From CAZCVI01 sp964502145 (GTDB lineage Bacteria; Acidobacteriota; Aminicenantia; UBA2199), in assembly GCA_964502145.1 (NCBI GenBank), contig CAZCVI010000062.1:1-46491 (forward strand): a stretch of 46,491 nucleotides of DNA, in the 5' to 3' direction. The stretch's first letter is position 1. Every line of letters starts with the position of its first letter. Shown here in pieces: positions 22,674-32,338 of this stretch. Position numbers and translations under genes: made by a program. The notes beneath the pieces were generated by a model. It was not told where the DNA came from. It searched no databases and saw nothing but the letters and a program-made list of their open reading frames with translations.

Positions 22674-24916
22674 TTAAGATTCCTTATAAATATGCTGGGC
22701 CATTAGATCCTGTAGTGGATGAAGAAATCTGTGTGCCACGAATGGATATCCTGAATCAAATTATTCAAGGGATCATCAAAGGCGATTATTTTGTGATTGT
22801 AGGGCCCAAACAGAGTGGAAAAACAACCTTTCTAAGACAAATAGAACACGGATACCCTGATGCCCATTATCTTTATTTCAATTTAGAAATTGCTCCTCAG
22901 CGTGAGGATGATTTTTATGAATGGCTTATCGCGGAGTTTGTTGAGAGAATTCCCGCTGAAAAAAGAATACCACAAGGAAAAAAACGAGAAAACGGGAAAT
23001 CTTATGTTCTGTTCTCTCAGTTTTTGATGGATTTTAAACCCATCGGAGACAAAAGAATAGTACTTTTCTTTGATGAAATTGAAAGACTTCCGTTTGTGGC
23101 AAGATTTTTGTACCTTTGGAGAAAGGTCTATCATGATCGTTTCCATGACAAGGAATTATTGAAATATTTACCCATTTTGACCGGTTCGGTGGATTTAATT
23201 AAATTCTTAGCAGGGCCACAGAGCCCTTATAACATTGCAACGCAAATTTATCTGCGGGATTTTTCCAATGAAGAATCTGAGAAATTAATCACTGAACCTT
23301 TTAAGAAATTAAACGTGTCAATGGCTGATAATGCAATGAAAAGTTTAATCTCGCAACTATCCGGTCATCCGCAAATGCTCCAACAAACCTGCGGTTTTCT
23401 CATCGAAACAGCCTTGGAAAAAGGCCATGATGTGGGAGAAAAAGAGATAAAAAACGCTATTGATTATTTGTTAAAATCCAATTCCGCTCTCAATCAATTG
23501 GAACAAGATATAACCAGTAACAGTAAATTAAGAAGCTTAATCAATGATGTTTTTAAAGGCAAAAAGAAGAAATTTTTTCCCTTTCGTGAATTTTCAATAT
23601 ACGGTTCAGGCCCTATTGTTGCCGATAAAGAAGGGTATTGTACTTTCAGGAATAAAGTTTACGGCAAATTTCTGGAAGGAATTCTTTCTGAATTCCCCTA
23701 TATTTCCACGCCACCGGATACTCAAGGCGAAATTTCAGGGGATGCGGAACCCCTTTTTCTCAAAAAGGTATCGAAGAATGAGTATTTTGACCGGAAGAAA
23801 AAAAATGCGTTACCCTATGCGATAAAACAACTACGTGTGCAGAATTATTGTGGAATCATTGATGCCTCAATTTCCGGGATACCCATTGATACACAGTGGA
23901 TTTTTCTAACCGGTGAAAATGGATTTGGTAAAACCTCTGTTTTGCAGGCTATTGCCATCGGCTTGTATGGGAATCGCGATGGGGACACCATACTCACTGG
24001 CGAGGAAAGTAAAATCGGGGTGGAGTTATATGTCAACGGTGAAAATCAGATAAATATCCAGGGCGCTCCCCAACTTAAACCCTTTACTTATTTTGCCGCT
24101 TACGGTTCATCCAGACTGGAAATCCAGAATCGGCAGAGTGCCAATGAAATCTCCGAGAAAAGCACCAAAACCTACGGACTATTTAATACCAGCGGCATCC
24201 TGCTCAATATCGAGTATGAACTTTTGATCTGGTATCTGGCCAAAGACCCCCAATTCGATATCGTCAAAAAAATTTTACTGGAACTGCTTCCCAATATCGG
24301 GGATATTCAAATTATAAATAGAGACATCGTTTATTTTGAAAAGGAAGGTAGCGGGAATGTGGGCATTTATGAACCGCTTCCATACCAGAAACTGGCTTCC
24401 GGCTATAAAAGCATTATTGCCATGGTCGGGGACATGTTGATCCGTTTCCTCAAAGAACAGCCCTTAGTTTCCAACCCCAAAGAGTTGTGCGGCATTGTTT
24501 TAATTGATGAATTGGATTTACATCTACACCCCAAATGGCAACGGGAATTACCCGAACTTTTTTCCAGGGTCTTTCCAAAAATCCAATTTATCGTTTCCAC
24601 CCACAGCGTTATTCCTTTTTTAGGGGCACCAAAGAACTCGGTGTTTCTTAAAGTCACCCGGAACAAAAAAGAAGGTATACAAATTCAACGCATCAACATA
24701 GATATTAAAAATTTACTCCCCAATTCTATCCTTACCTCCCCCATTTTCGACCTCGAAGGCGAAGATATCACCCAGAGAAACAATAAACACCTAGTGGATA
24801 TTCGCACCGAAGATAATTATAAAAAATTGCTCAGAAACAATGAAATTAAAAAAAACCTGGATGCTTTTGAAAAAAGCGCGGTGGATTTTCCCGATGACTT
24901 GTTCGACGAAGAATAA
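22670..24916 (+). CDS. Two-headed ATPase: AAA domain fused to PtuA/OLD-type ATPase
   Basis: A 748-residue protein with AAAGGAGG before the ATG. Residues 1 to about 330 are an AAA-like ATPase (AAA_35 type): Walker A GPKQSGKTTFL at about 44-54, Walker B RIVLFFDEIE, and LSGHPQMLQQTCG later. From about 385 a second, SMC/OLD-type ABC ATPase starts: RVQNYCGI, Walker A GENGFGKTS at about 414-422, ASGYKS as signature, and VLIDELDLHLHP then STHS at about 608-645. The second half corresponds to PtuA of the Septu defence system, and an HNH nuclease follows 18 bp later. The N-terminal AAA domain is not part of the usual PtuA and may sense infection or drive assembly. Confidence 0.85.
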   Translation: MIKIPYKYAGPLDPVVDEEICVPRMDILNQIIQGIIKGDYFVIVGPKQSGKTTFLRQIEHGYPDAHYLYFNLEIAPQREDDFYEWLIAEFVERIPAEKRIPQGKKRENGKSYVLFSQFLMDFKPIGDKRIVLFFDEIERLPFVARFLYLWRKVYHDRFHDKELLKYLPILTGSVDLIKFLAGPQSPYNIATQIYLRDFSNEESEKLITEPFKKLNVSMADNAMKSLISQLSGHPQMLQQTCGFLIETALEKGHDVGEKEIKNAIDYLLKSNSALNQLEQDITSNSKLRSLINDVFKGKKKKFFPFREFSIYGSGPIVADKEGYCTFRNKVYGKFLEGILSEFPYISTPPDTQGEISGDAEPLFLKKVSKNEYFDRKKKNALPYAIKQLRVQNYCGIIDASISGIPIDTQWIFLTGENGFGKTSVLQAIAIGLYGNRDGDTILTGEESKIGVELYVNGENQINIQGAPQLKPFTYFAAYGSSRLEIQNRQSANEISEKSTKTYGLFNTSGILLNIEYELLIWYLAKDPQFDIVKKILLELLPNIGDIQIINRDIVYFEKEGSGNVGIYEPLPYQKLASGYKSIIAMVGDMLIRFLKEQPLVSNPKELCGIVLIDELDLHLHPKWQRELPELFSRVFPKIQFIVSTHSVIPFLGAPKNSVFLKVTRNKKEGIQIQRINIDIKNLLPNSILTSPIFDLEGEDITQRNNKHLVDIRTEDNYKKLLRNNEIKKNLDAFEKSAVDFPDDLFDEE

Positions 24917-24934
24917 CGGAGGCATTTATTTAAC

Positions 24935-25798
24935 GTGATAAGGATAGACAGAAAGGATTTTTTCCCCCCTGAAATTAAGCTTGAAAAAATAATAAAAAAA
25001 GTATTACAGGAAAAAAAACAGCACTCTTTCAGCACATATTATATCAACCGCATAAACAAAGATTTAAAAAAATTATACCTCAACAAATGTGGATACTGCG
25101 AAGTCCATATGGAAGCTGGCGAGGGATTGGGATTCGATCACTATCGACCCAAAAATGGAATTAAAGAAGACCGCTCCCATTCAGGATACTATTGGCTGGG
25201 ATACGAATGGAGTAATTTCGTTCCAGTCTGCCCCTCTTGCAACCGACATAAAGCCAACTCTTTTCCCATAGAGGGTGAAAGAACAAATTTAAACGATTTT
25301 TTGGCAGACTATAACCGGACAGAACTGGTGAACGAAAGATGCAGGGTAGATTCTGATTTATTAAAAGCTGAAAAACCTGTTCTCCTGCACCCAGAAATCG
25401 ATATTCCCGGGGAACATCTGGTCTTCCTTCCCAGTGGAGAAATAAAGGGCACTTCCCGACGGGGGGAAAAGACTATCCATATCTATGGCCTCAATCGCAA
25501 TGCACTGGTGATCGCCCGTAAAAGAATTGTCGATAGGTTCCTGAGTGAAATCAGGAAAGAACTGAACGATTTTATTGACAAAAAAAACAATAAAAAGGTG
25601 TTTTTGTATTCTCTTAAGAAAGTATTGCATAAAATTTTTACTAGCGGGGATAAAAAAAAACAGTATTCGAGGTTGGGGTGGCACATGATTAACCAATTTG
25701 AATCGTTTTTTATGGAACCGTTAGGACCCAAACAACAAAAGATATTGAGAAAAGCGTTTGCGTCTTTTCAAAGAGACCTTAACCGGGATAAAACATAA
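24935..25798 (+). CDS. PtuB-like HNH endonuclease
   Basis: A 287-residue protein with GTG start, GGAGG 12 bp before it. The HNH nuclease core is clear: CGYCE at about 51-55, FDHYRPK at about 67-73, and GYEWSNFVPVCPSCNRHKANSFPI, with the four zinc Cys in two CxxC pairs. This pattern is that of the PtuB-type HNH proteins found with PtuA ATPases and with some retrons. The C-terminal ~150 residues are basic and helical. It probably cuts DNA when the ATPase partner is triggered by phage; the pair would form a Septu-like system. The two genes are evidently one operon. Confidence 0.88.
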   Translation: MIRIDRKDFFPPEIKLEKIIKKVLQEKKQHSFSTYYINRINKDLKKLYLNKCGYCEVHMEAGEGLGFDHYRPKNGIKEDRSHSGYYWLGYEWSNFVPVCPSCNRHKANSFPIEGERTNLNDFLADYNRTELVNERCRVDSDLLKAEKPVLLHPEIDIPGEHLVFLPSGEIKGTSRRGEKTIHIYGLNRNALVIARKRIVDRFLSEIRKELNDFIDKKNNKKVFLYSLKKVLHKIFTSGDKKKQYSRLGWHMINQFESFFMEPLGPKQQKILRKAFASFQRDLNRDKT

Positions 25799-25845
25799 TT
25801 AACCCCAACACGTTTCCCCTACCCCCATTTTCTACGCCATGCTTC

Positions 25846-28596
25846 TCAGGCATTCGCGATGGGCGAATTTTTCCTTTTTATTAAGTCATTTATTTTTTGT
25901 CTAAATTTTTCCTTGTCAATAGGTTTTGAAATGTAATCATTGCATCCGGCAGCCATGTATTTCTCGGCGTCACCTTTGATGGCATGCGCGGTTAGCGCGA
26001 TGATATGAAGGTTTTGATGTTCTTTATTGGCGCGAATATGCTTGAGTGCCTCCATACCATCCATCACGGGCATCTGCATGTCCAGAAGCAATAGATCAAA
26101 GGTTTGCTTTTCAAGTCTTTTTAAAGCCTGATAGCCATTATCAGCAAACCCGTATTCCACGTTCAATTTTTCCAATAAAATAGCCACGACCTGCTGGTTT
26201 TCTTTATTATCTTCCGCGACCAATACTTTCAAAGGAAGATTGGGTTCTACCTCTTGGGTTTGCCTGGAAAGGGGTTGAAAGGGAATGGGAGCGGGCTTCT
26301 TTATGGTAGCCCTGACTATCTCAAGCAGTGCATTCATGGTGAAAGGCTTGGCAATATGATCATCCATCCCAGTTTCAATACACTTGTGAAGGTCTTCTCC
26401 GGCGGCTTGACCGGTCATGGCAATAATCGGAATATGACCACCAGAGGATTTTTCCCGGTCCCGGATAAAGCGGGTGGCGTCTAAACCATCGAGATTGGGC
26501 ATTTGCACATCCATTAATATCAGATCAAAAGGGTGTTTTTCGTAAATTTCCAATACTTCGGCTCCATCCTCTACAGCCATCACAGAATGCCCCCCTCTTT
26601 TTAACATGGTGGTATACATTTCCCGGTTGATGATATTATCCTCGGCCAAAAGAATCAACGTGGCCTGCAAGGGCGGCTCTTTTTGTGTTGAAGCATTCAT
26701 ACTGGCGGCAGGGTTTAAGAAAATCGGGGTGGCCTGGGGGGATTTTTGGAGATTGATAATAGCATCAAAGAAATCGGAACGTCTGACAGGTTTAACAAGA
26801 TAGGCGGAAATACCGGCTTCCATGGCTCGTGCAGCCTCCCCTATCTGTTCAATGGAAGTGAGCATGATGATTTTGAGCTGGGCGAAGAGGGGATTGTCTT
26901 TGATCCGCCGACTGATCTCAAACCCATCCATATCCGGTAATTTGGTGTCTACAATCACGACATGAAAGGGATTTTTTTCCTGCCAAGCCTTTTCTAACTC
27001 GGCAAGCGCACTGATCCCATCAGGAACATCCCGATGGGAAAATTCCCAGGTTGACAATATCTCGCCCAAAATGGTACGATTGGCAGCATGGCTGTCTACT
27101 ATTAAAAAACGAAGCTGCTGCTCGCGCAACGCGGTTAACTGCGCATCATTTGCCCTGGCTTTTTTAGTGGTGGCGATGCCAAATTGAATGGTGAAATGAA
27201 ACACACTGCCTTGCCCTAACTTACTTTCGACAGAAATAGTCCCATCCATCAATTCCACGAGGTATTTGGTAATGGAAAGCCCGAGACCAGTGCCGCCATA
27301 CTGCCGGGTGGTGGACGAATCTACCTGACTAAATATATTAAAAATACCTGCCAATTTATCTTCAGGGATACCAATACCGGTATCGGAAACAGAAAAATGG
27401 AGGGAGATGATGTTATTAAGGCTATCGGTCCGTTCTACTTCGCATAAAATGGCCACTTCGCCAGCCGGGGTGAATTTAATGGCATTGCCCACAAGATTGA
27501 CAATGATTTGCCGTAGTCGACCGGGGTCACCGATCACATAGGGCGGGGTGGCAGGCTTGATCTGACAGGTTAATGCCAACCCCTTTTGCGAGGCTTTTAA
27601 GGCAAAGGTATCGACGGAGAATTCAATAGTGTTCCATAGATCAAACTCGATCTCTTCCAAGGTCAAACTGTGGGATTCCATCTTGGAAAAATCCAGGATG
27701 TCATTGATCAAAAACAATAAAGAGTTGGAGGAATTCTTAACGACCCGTAAATAGTTGTGTTGTTCTTCGGTAAGCAGGGTTTCCAGGGTAAATTCGGTCA
27801 TGCCGATGATGGAGTTCAACGGGGTGCGGATTTCATGGGACATGTTGGCCAGAAATTCACCTTTGGCATGGTTGGCGACCTCAGCGGCTTCCTTGGAAAC
27901 AAGGGTTTTGGATAAATTTTCGGTCATCAGATTAAACGCATTGGCAAAACTCCCCACTTCATCGTCGGATTGAATGTGGACCCGGTGGGCGAGATCACCA
28001 TGACCAATCCGTTCGACACCGTTGATCAGTTTCTTAAACGGTCGCCCGATAAAATACCTGAATCCAAGCAAAGCGGCGAGGGTAGAAAAGAAAATGATGA
28101 GACCAATAGTGAATCCAATCACACGGTTCACCTGGTTGGCTTTTTTTTGCAAATCCGCCAGTGAGATTCTCAATATCACGCGACCAATGACCTCTTCTTG
28201 CCCGGTTTTTTTTTCTAATCCGAACTGTAAATTCTCTTTGGCAATAGGAGTTGAAACCACTGGAGCAAAAAAGTCCTTTATTTTTATTCCCGGTGTTCTT
28301 TCCTGTCCCAGGTGGGCGATGATTTGGTTTTGTTGATCGAGTATTGCCCCATAAACCATATCTTTTTCCTTCAGCACGCCTTTGAGTAGCTTTTGCAATT
28401 CTTCCGGGCTTCTGGTGAGTACGCCGTATTCGCTATTATAGGCCAAGTTGCGGGTAATGGCAGCCGCCCGTTCATCCAATTCGGCGGTCAAGGCACGAAT
28501 TTCATGTTGAATAAAAAACCATGCCAGGAAGGCACCAACAATAGTAATGAGAATAACGGCCAAAATATTGATTTTGGTGGCGATGCTTAATTTCAT
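25846..28596 (-). CDS. Hybrid sensor histidine kinase with three receiver domains
   Basis: A 916-residue inner-membrane kinase. Two membrane helices (about 9-28 and 160-183) enclose a ~130-residue periplasmic sensor domain. HAMP follows at about 184-237. HisKA has the phospho-acceptor in NMSHEIRTPLN, and the ATPase has GNAIKFTP, DTGIGIP and GGTGLGLSI. Receivers 1 to 3 then lie at about 495-610 (IVDTKLPDMDG), 650-765 (LMDVQMPNLDG) and 790-905 (LLDMQMPVMDG). No output domain is present, so phosphate must pass to another protein. It begins 1 bp after the binding-protein gene; the two proteins probably interact. Confidence 0.95.
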   Translation of the reverse strand: MKLSIATKINILAVILITIVGAFLAWFFIQHEIRALTAELDERAAAITRNLAYNSEYGVLTRSPEELQKLLKGVLKEKDMVYGAILDQQNQIIAHLGQERTPGIKIKDFFAPVVSTPIAKENLQFGLEKKTGQEEVIGRVILRISLADLQKKANQVNRVIGFTIGLIIFFSTLAALLGFRYFIGRPFKKLINGVERIGHGDLAHRVHIQSDDEVGSFANAFNLMTENLSKTLVSKEAAEVANHAKGEFLANMSHEIRTPLNSIIGMTEFTLETLLTEEQHNYLRVVKNSSNSLLFLINDILDFSKMESHSLTLEEIEFDLWNTIEFSVDTFALKASQKGLALTCQIKPATPPYVIGDPGRLRQIIVNLVGNAIKFTPAGEVAILCEVERTDSLNNIISLHFSVSDTGIGIPEDKLAGIFNIFSQVDSSTTRQYGGTGLGLSITKYLVELMDGTISVESKLGQGSVFHFTIQFGIATTKKARANDAQLTALREQQLRFLIVDSHAANRTILGEILSTWEFSHRDVPDGISALAELEKAWQEKNPFHVVIVDTKLPDMDGFEISRRIKDNPLFAQLKIIMLTSIEQIGEAARAMEAGISAYLVKPVRRSDFFDAIINLQKSPQATPIFLNPAASMNASTQKEPPLQATLILLAEDNIINREMYTTMLKRGGHSVMAVEDGAEVLEIYEKHPFDLILMDVQMPNLDGLDATRFIRDREKSSGGHIPIIAMTGQAAGEDLHKCIETGMDDHIAKPFTMNALLEIVRATIKKPAPIPFQPLSRQTQEVEPNLPLKVLVAEDNKENQQVVAILLEKLNVEYGFADNGYQALKRLEKQTFDLLLLDMQMPVMDGMEALKHIRANKEHQNLHIIALTAHAIKGDAEKYMAAGCNDYISKPIDKEKFRQKINDLIKRKNSPIANA

Positions 28597-28597
28597 T

Positions 28598-29521
28598 TTA
28601 ATAAACCTCGCTGGCTTTTTTGATAATGGTTTCAGGGAAGGTTATTCCTAAAAGTTTGGCAACTGTTTTGTTCAGGTAAAGTGTGGCGATACGGGGGACA
28701 CTGATTTTCAAATCGGAGTTAGGGGCACCTTTTAATACTTTTATGGCGATTTCAGCGGATTGCCGGCCAATATCCTTATAATCGCAGGCAATCCCCAGCA
28801 ATGCACCGGCTTTGGCATAATAACGGGAAAAACCCACCACGGCAATTTTATACTTGACCCCGGCTTGCAAAAACCGGTTGGTAATGGCATCTTTACAGGC
28901 GATACTATCGGGTACAATCCACAACACGTCGATTGGTAAATCGCGTAGTGGTGGGATTTCTCGTTCGGAATTGACGGGATAGGTATTTAAAGTGAATCCC
29001 AATTCTTTGGACAGGGTTCTGGCCTCTTGTACAACGGTTTCATTTTCAGCGGGATTGTACACCACACCGATGCGGTTTAATTTTGGCACCACGGACCGCA
29101 CCATTTCCAACTGTATCTTAACAGGGATGTCCACGGAAGCACCATAAATATTTTTGGAGGTTATACCGCTTTGCCTGGGGTCCATGACTACGGAAAAAAC
29201 AATGGGAATCTCTTTTATTTCTGCGGCGACTTTATTGGTGGCTGGAGCACCCATGGTTAGTATTAAATCTGGTTTTAGAGCTTTAAGCTTTGCAATAAGG
29301 GAGGGTTCATATTCATCATAGATTTCAAACTGGGCGGTTATATTCTCTTTTCCCAAAAATTCACGGAACCCGGCCATGGCGGAATTATACTCTGAGATGT
29401 CTTTATCTTTGACAATGGCAATAAGTAACGTGTTGCTGCCTTCATTACGGCTGGCTCGGATCAACCCGGTCCCGATCACAAGGCAGAGCAACCAAATAAC
29501 AATGAATTTCTTTAGGCTCAT
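28598..29521 (-). CDS. ABC_sub_bind-type periplasmic binding protein
   Basis: A 307-residue protein with an N-terminal signal segment (FIVIWLLCLVIGTGLIRA). The rest is a two-lobed periplasmic binding fold of the ABC_sub_bind family (like the tryptophan-binding TrpX group): LKPDLILTMGAPATNKVAAE, IPIVFSVVMDPRQSG, RIGVVYNPAENETV. No permease or ATPase gene lies nearby; instead it is flanked by a TonB receptor gene (4 bp gap) and a hybrid kinase gene (1 bp gap). It is thus likely to be the ligand sensor that signals to the kinase rather than a transporter part. Confidence 0.9.
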   Translation of the reverse strand: MSLKKFIVIWLLCLVIGTGLIRASRNEGSNTLLIAIVKDKDISEYNSAMAGFREFLGKENITAQFEIYDEYEPSLIAKLKALKPDLILTMGAPATNKVAAEIKEIPIVFSVVMDPRQSGITSKNIYGASVDIPVKIQLEMVRSVVPKLNRIGVVYNPAENETVVQEARTLSKELGFTLNTYPVNSEREIPPLRDLPIDVLWIVPDSIACKDAITNRFLQAGVKYKIAVVGFSRYYAKAGALLGIACDYKDIGRQSAEIAIKVLKGAPNSDLKISVPRIATLYLNKTVAKLLGITFPETIIKKASEVY

Positions 29522-29525
29522 TTTT

Positions 29526-31577
29526 TCAGAATTTTAATTTCAGGGCTAAGGTGAATCGTCTGCCGATGGACTCACTTTCGGGTAGAAGGGCTGTTTCATC
29601 CCGCGGGTATTCGAGATGGTCGCGGTTAAAAAGATTAAACACGGAAAATGCCAATTCGGCTTTTTTATGCCAGAAGGTGTAGCCGACACGGGTATTTACA
29701 ATAAAATAACCCGCCACAGTTTTTAGAGTGGTTATGCCATTCTGGTCATTAAGCAGTTTTTGGGTGTTATCCACCCAATGGGCGAGGCAATTCAGGGATA
29801 AACCATTGTCAAGAATGAATCGTAAACCCGCGTTTACTTTATGTTTTGGATTTTCGGGTCTCACCCTATCTTTTTCATTGATATTAGCCGTGGTCGGGTT
29901 GTCGGTAAAATCTTTAATTTTCTGAAAAGAATAATTGGCAAATCCAGAAATGTGTTCATTAAATGAAAAGGCAGCGTTTATTTCGCCGCCTAAACCCATG
30001 GCGTCACCTTTATTTTGGAATAATGACTTGATCTCCTTGGGGAATACACCACCGGGTGATCGTGGGAAAAGTTCGTTCTCTTTGTAGAAACTATATTTCC
30101 TGATGAGTAAAAAGAAATTATTGTAGTGATTATAGAACAGGTTCACATCCAGTGTAAAACGCTTGGAGCCAATGGTATGGTAACCGAATTCATAGGAAGT
30201 AATCCCTTCGGGTTTAAGGTTGGGGTTGCCCTGGCTAATAAACACATAGGGAGCTATAATAGGCGGTAAAGGCGCGGGTAGAGTAAAAGACAACTGCCGT
30301 TCTAAATAGATGTAGGAATCCACCATGGAGGGATTCCGATACGCCTGGGCAAAGGAAAACCTGAAGATGTGATTTTTTGCTGGGGTATAGAGGAGACTGC
30401 CACGGGGCGAAAAATGGCCGGGCACCAGGGGATGATCATCATATCGTGCGCCCAATGTGACGCGGATTTTTGGGGAGAGTTTGATCTCATCTTCAAAAAA
30501 CAACGCCCAGAGATGCTGGCGATGATCGTTGGGTATAAAAAAATTTTTTACCAACTTGTTGAATTGATAATTAATCCCCCACATGATGGTTTGGTTGTTT
30601 CCCAATACCATATGGTGGAGTAGCTCGGTGTTTAATGATTCAATATTAGCTACCTGGGTTTCACTGGTCAAAGGCCAATAAGAAAGGGGTTTTTCATTTT
30701 TGTAAAAGGTGCGGAATTTCAGATTGCCAAAATGGCCATCCAATTGGAGATAATCGTTGCGATAATTGATGATGCCCGTACCAATAGATTCCCCGGAAAG
30801 AAACTTCCTATCCTTCGTATGACCTCGTCCAGCAGATAAGGCGAGGGAGCTATTGTTCCCGATGGAGTATTGTAGCATGGCATTGGTGCGAAAAAGGTGC
30901 GGGGTGAGGTCTTCATATTTTTGCCACCTGTTTGTCTGGTCCCATTCAGCGGACATTTTATATTTAAATTTCTCATTCATCGCAGTTCCGGCATGGATGA
31001 TGGAACCGATCAGGGTAGAATGGTCCCCAGCGGTGAAATTTAAAGTGGTGCCCAACAACTGTTGGGGAGATTTGGTAATGATGTTGATGACGCCGCAAAA
31101 TGCATTGGCGCCATAAATAGAGGAAGCCGGACTCTTGACGACTTCAATGCGGTGGATTTCTTCCAGGCCAATGGGGAACAAGTCCCAAAAAACAGCACCG
31201 TATAGATCGGTATACATGGTTCGACCATCGACGAGCACCAATAATTTATTGTTCAAGGGTGAAATAAAACCGCGTACTCCCACTTGCTGGTCTCTGGCGG
31301 AAATAGTCATCACATCGACCCCGGCCACCATGCTTAACACTTCTGGAATAGTGGTAGCTCCGGAATACCTGATATCTTCTGCATTAATAACGGTTATAGT
31401 CGTGGGTGCCTCAGTAATGGGTTGTTCTCTGCGAGAAGCGGTGATTACGATCGGAATTTCTTTAAACAGCAACTTCTCCCTTTCTTGGGCCAACAAGGTG
31501 TTGCCTGCTATTAATCCCGGTAAAATCTGAAGGACAACCAACGCCAAAACAAATATTATTCTTTGTTTATTATTCAT
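29526..31577 (-). CDS. TonB-dependent outer-membrane receptor
   Basis: A 683-residue receptor with a signal peptide (residues about 1-31). The plug domain is seen at about 40-160: VITASRREQPITEAP (TonB-box region), PEVLSMVAGVDV, VGVRGF, NKLLVLVDGR and YGANAFCGVINIITK. The C-terminal ~500 residues are a 22-strand barrel with SPRGSLLYTP, FRFSFAQAYRNPSM and NPNLKPE, ending in Phe as barrel proteins do. AAGGAG lies 10 bp before the start. It is the first gene of an operon with a periplasmic binding protein and a kinase, so it probably brings in the ligand they sense. Confidence 0.93.
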   Translation of the reverse strand: MNNKQRIIFVLALVVLQILPGLIAGNTLLAQEREKLLFKEIPIVITASRREQPITEAPTTITVINAEDIRYSGATTIPEVLSMVAGVDVMTISARDQQVGVRGFISPLNNKLLVLVDGRTMYTDLYGAVFWDLFPIGLEEIHRIEVVKSPASSIYGANAFCGVINIITKSPQQLLGTTLNFTAGDHSTLIGSIIHAGTAMNEKFKYKMSAEWDQTNRWQKYEDLTPHLFRTNAMLQYSIGNNSSLALSAGRGHTKDRKFLSGESIGTGIINYRNDYLQLDGHFGNLKFRTFYKNEKPLSYWPLTSETQVANIESLNTELLHHMVLGNNQTIMWGINYQFNKLVKNFFIPNDHRQHLWALFFEDEIKLSPKIRVTLGARYDDHPLVPGHFSPRGSLLYTPAKNHIFRFSFAQAYRNPSMVDSYIYLERQLSFTLPAPLPPIIAPYVFISQGNPNLKPEGITSYEFGYHTIGSKRFTLDVNLFYNHYNNFFLLIRKYSFYKENELFPRSPGGVFPKEIKSLFQNKGDAMGLGGEINAAFSFNEHISGFANYSFQKIKDFTDNPTTANINEKDRVRPENPKHKVNAGLRFILDNGLSLNCLAHWVDNTQKLLNDQNGITTLKTVAGYFIVNTRVGYTFWHKKAELAFSVFNLFNRDHLEYPRDETALLPESESIGRRFTLALKLKF

Positions 31578-31811
31578 CCAAAATACTCCTTATCGGTTTA
31601 CTGTATTAATGTACCATATTGGAAAATAAAAAACAATTCTAAAAAAAAGAATCTTGTGGATGAAGGTAAGGGAAAAATAGTGGGAAACGATCCGGCCAAC
31701 GGAGCGATGCACGGTGGGATTATTATTGAAGAGAAACTTTGAAATTTAAGGTTATTGGAAGAATTGGATGAGACTACCCAAAAGCCTTTCTCCACCTATC
31801 TCTTAGAATTA

Positions 31812-31945
31812 ATAATTGGTTGTGTAGGCAGTCGACATGACTGTGTGGACTGACAATACCTTTGTGTAGAAGTTCGGCGTGACTTTGTGGACTGACGACG
31901 CTTTTGTATAAACAGTCGGCAAAACTTTGTGGACTGACGATGCCT
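31812..31945. repeat. 42-bp tandem repeat, three units
   Basis: GTGGACTGAC recurs at 31845, 31887 and 31929, exactly 42 bp apart, within longer similar units that include TTTGTGTAGA or like sequence and CAGTCGRCA. The minus strand stays open across it (SPQS.A..L.K..V repeats of 14 residues), but no ribosome-binding site or gene context supports translation. The rest of 31578-32072 shows nothing recognisable. Confidence 0.8.
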
Positions 31946-32072
31946 CCAAGTTGACTTCTTACTAAGTTGTGCGAAAAGTCCAAGTCACTGAACCGAACGT
32001 CAACATCACTGCGTGGGGAAGCTTGATTTGGTCAGGGAATACACGAGTATTTTATAAAACTCCGTAAAGTAC

Positions 32073-32101
32073 TTGAAAAAAAGGCACATCTATATTATTA
32101 T
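32073..32101 (+). promoter_or_regulatory. Promoter candidate of the DUF2335 pair
   Basis: TTGAAA at 32073-32078 and TATTAT at 32096-32101, spacer 17 bp; a TATAAT starts three bases further on. Confidence 0.45.
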
Positions 32102-32116
32102 AATGGTGAGGTGAAA

Positions 32117-32338
32117 ATGCGACAAAAAGAAAAGGTTCTTATTTCATCGCCATTTTTGGCAGGCATCTCCAGTACTTTTGACCTACTGGGAATAAATGGA
32201 TTATCGTTGGATGATATCAAAAAAAGAAACAGAAGAAGACTAAAAGAAAATTCAATAAAGCATGATTTTCTATCTGTTGGAATAATGATAAAACGGTCTT
32301 TTGAACAATATGAACAAGAAATCCGACACTCCCTCTAA
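32117..32338 (+). CDS. Small protein upstream of DUF2335 gene
   Basis: A 73-residue protein; the ATG at 32117 is preferred to a GTG at 32111, which overlaps the GAGGTG ribosome-binding site. It begins with a hydrophobic segment (SSPFLAGISSTFDLLGING) and ends with a helix (KHDFLSVGIMIKRSFEQYEQ). Its last 29 bases overlap the DUF2335 gene, so the two should be coexpressed. No family was named. Confidence 0.5.
   Translation: MRQKEKVLISSPFLAGISSTFDLLGINGLSLDDIKKRNRRRLKENSIKHDFLSVGIMIKRSFEQYEQEIRHSL

Noticed and set aside
31774..31983. Minus-strand open frame with a 14-residue repeat (SPQS pattern)
   Set aside because: It reflects the 42-bp tandem repeat; no start signals and no conserved context were visible.
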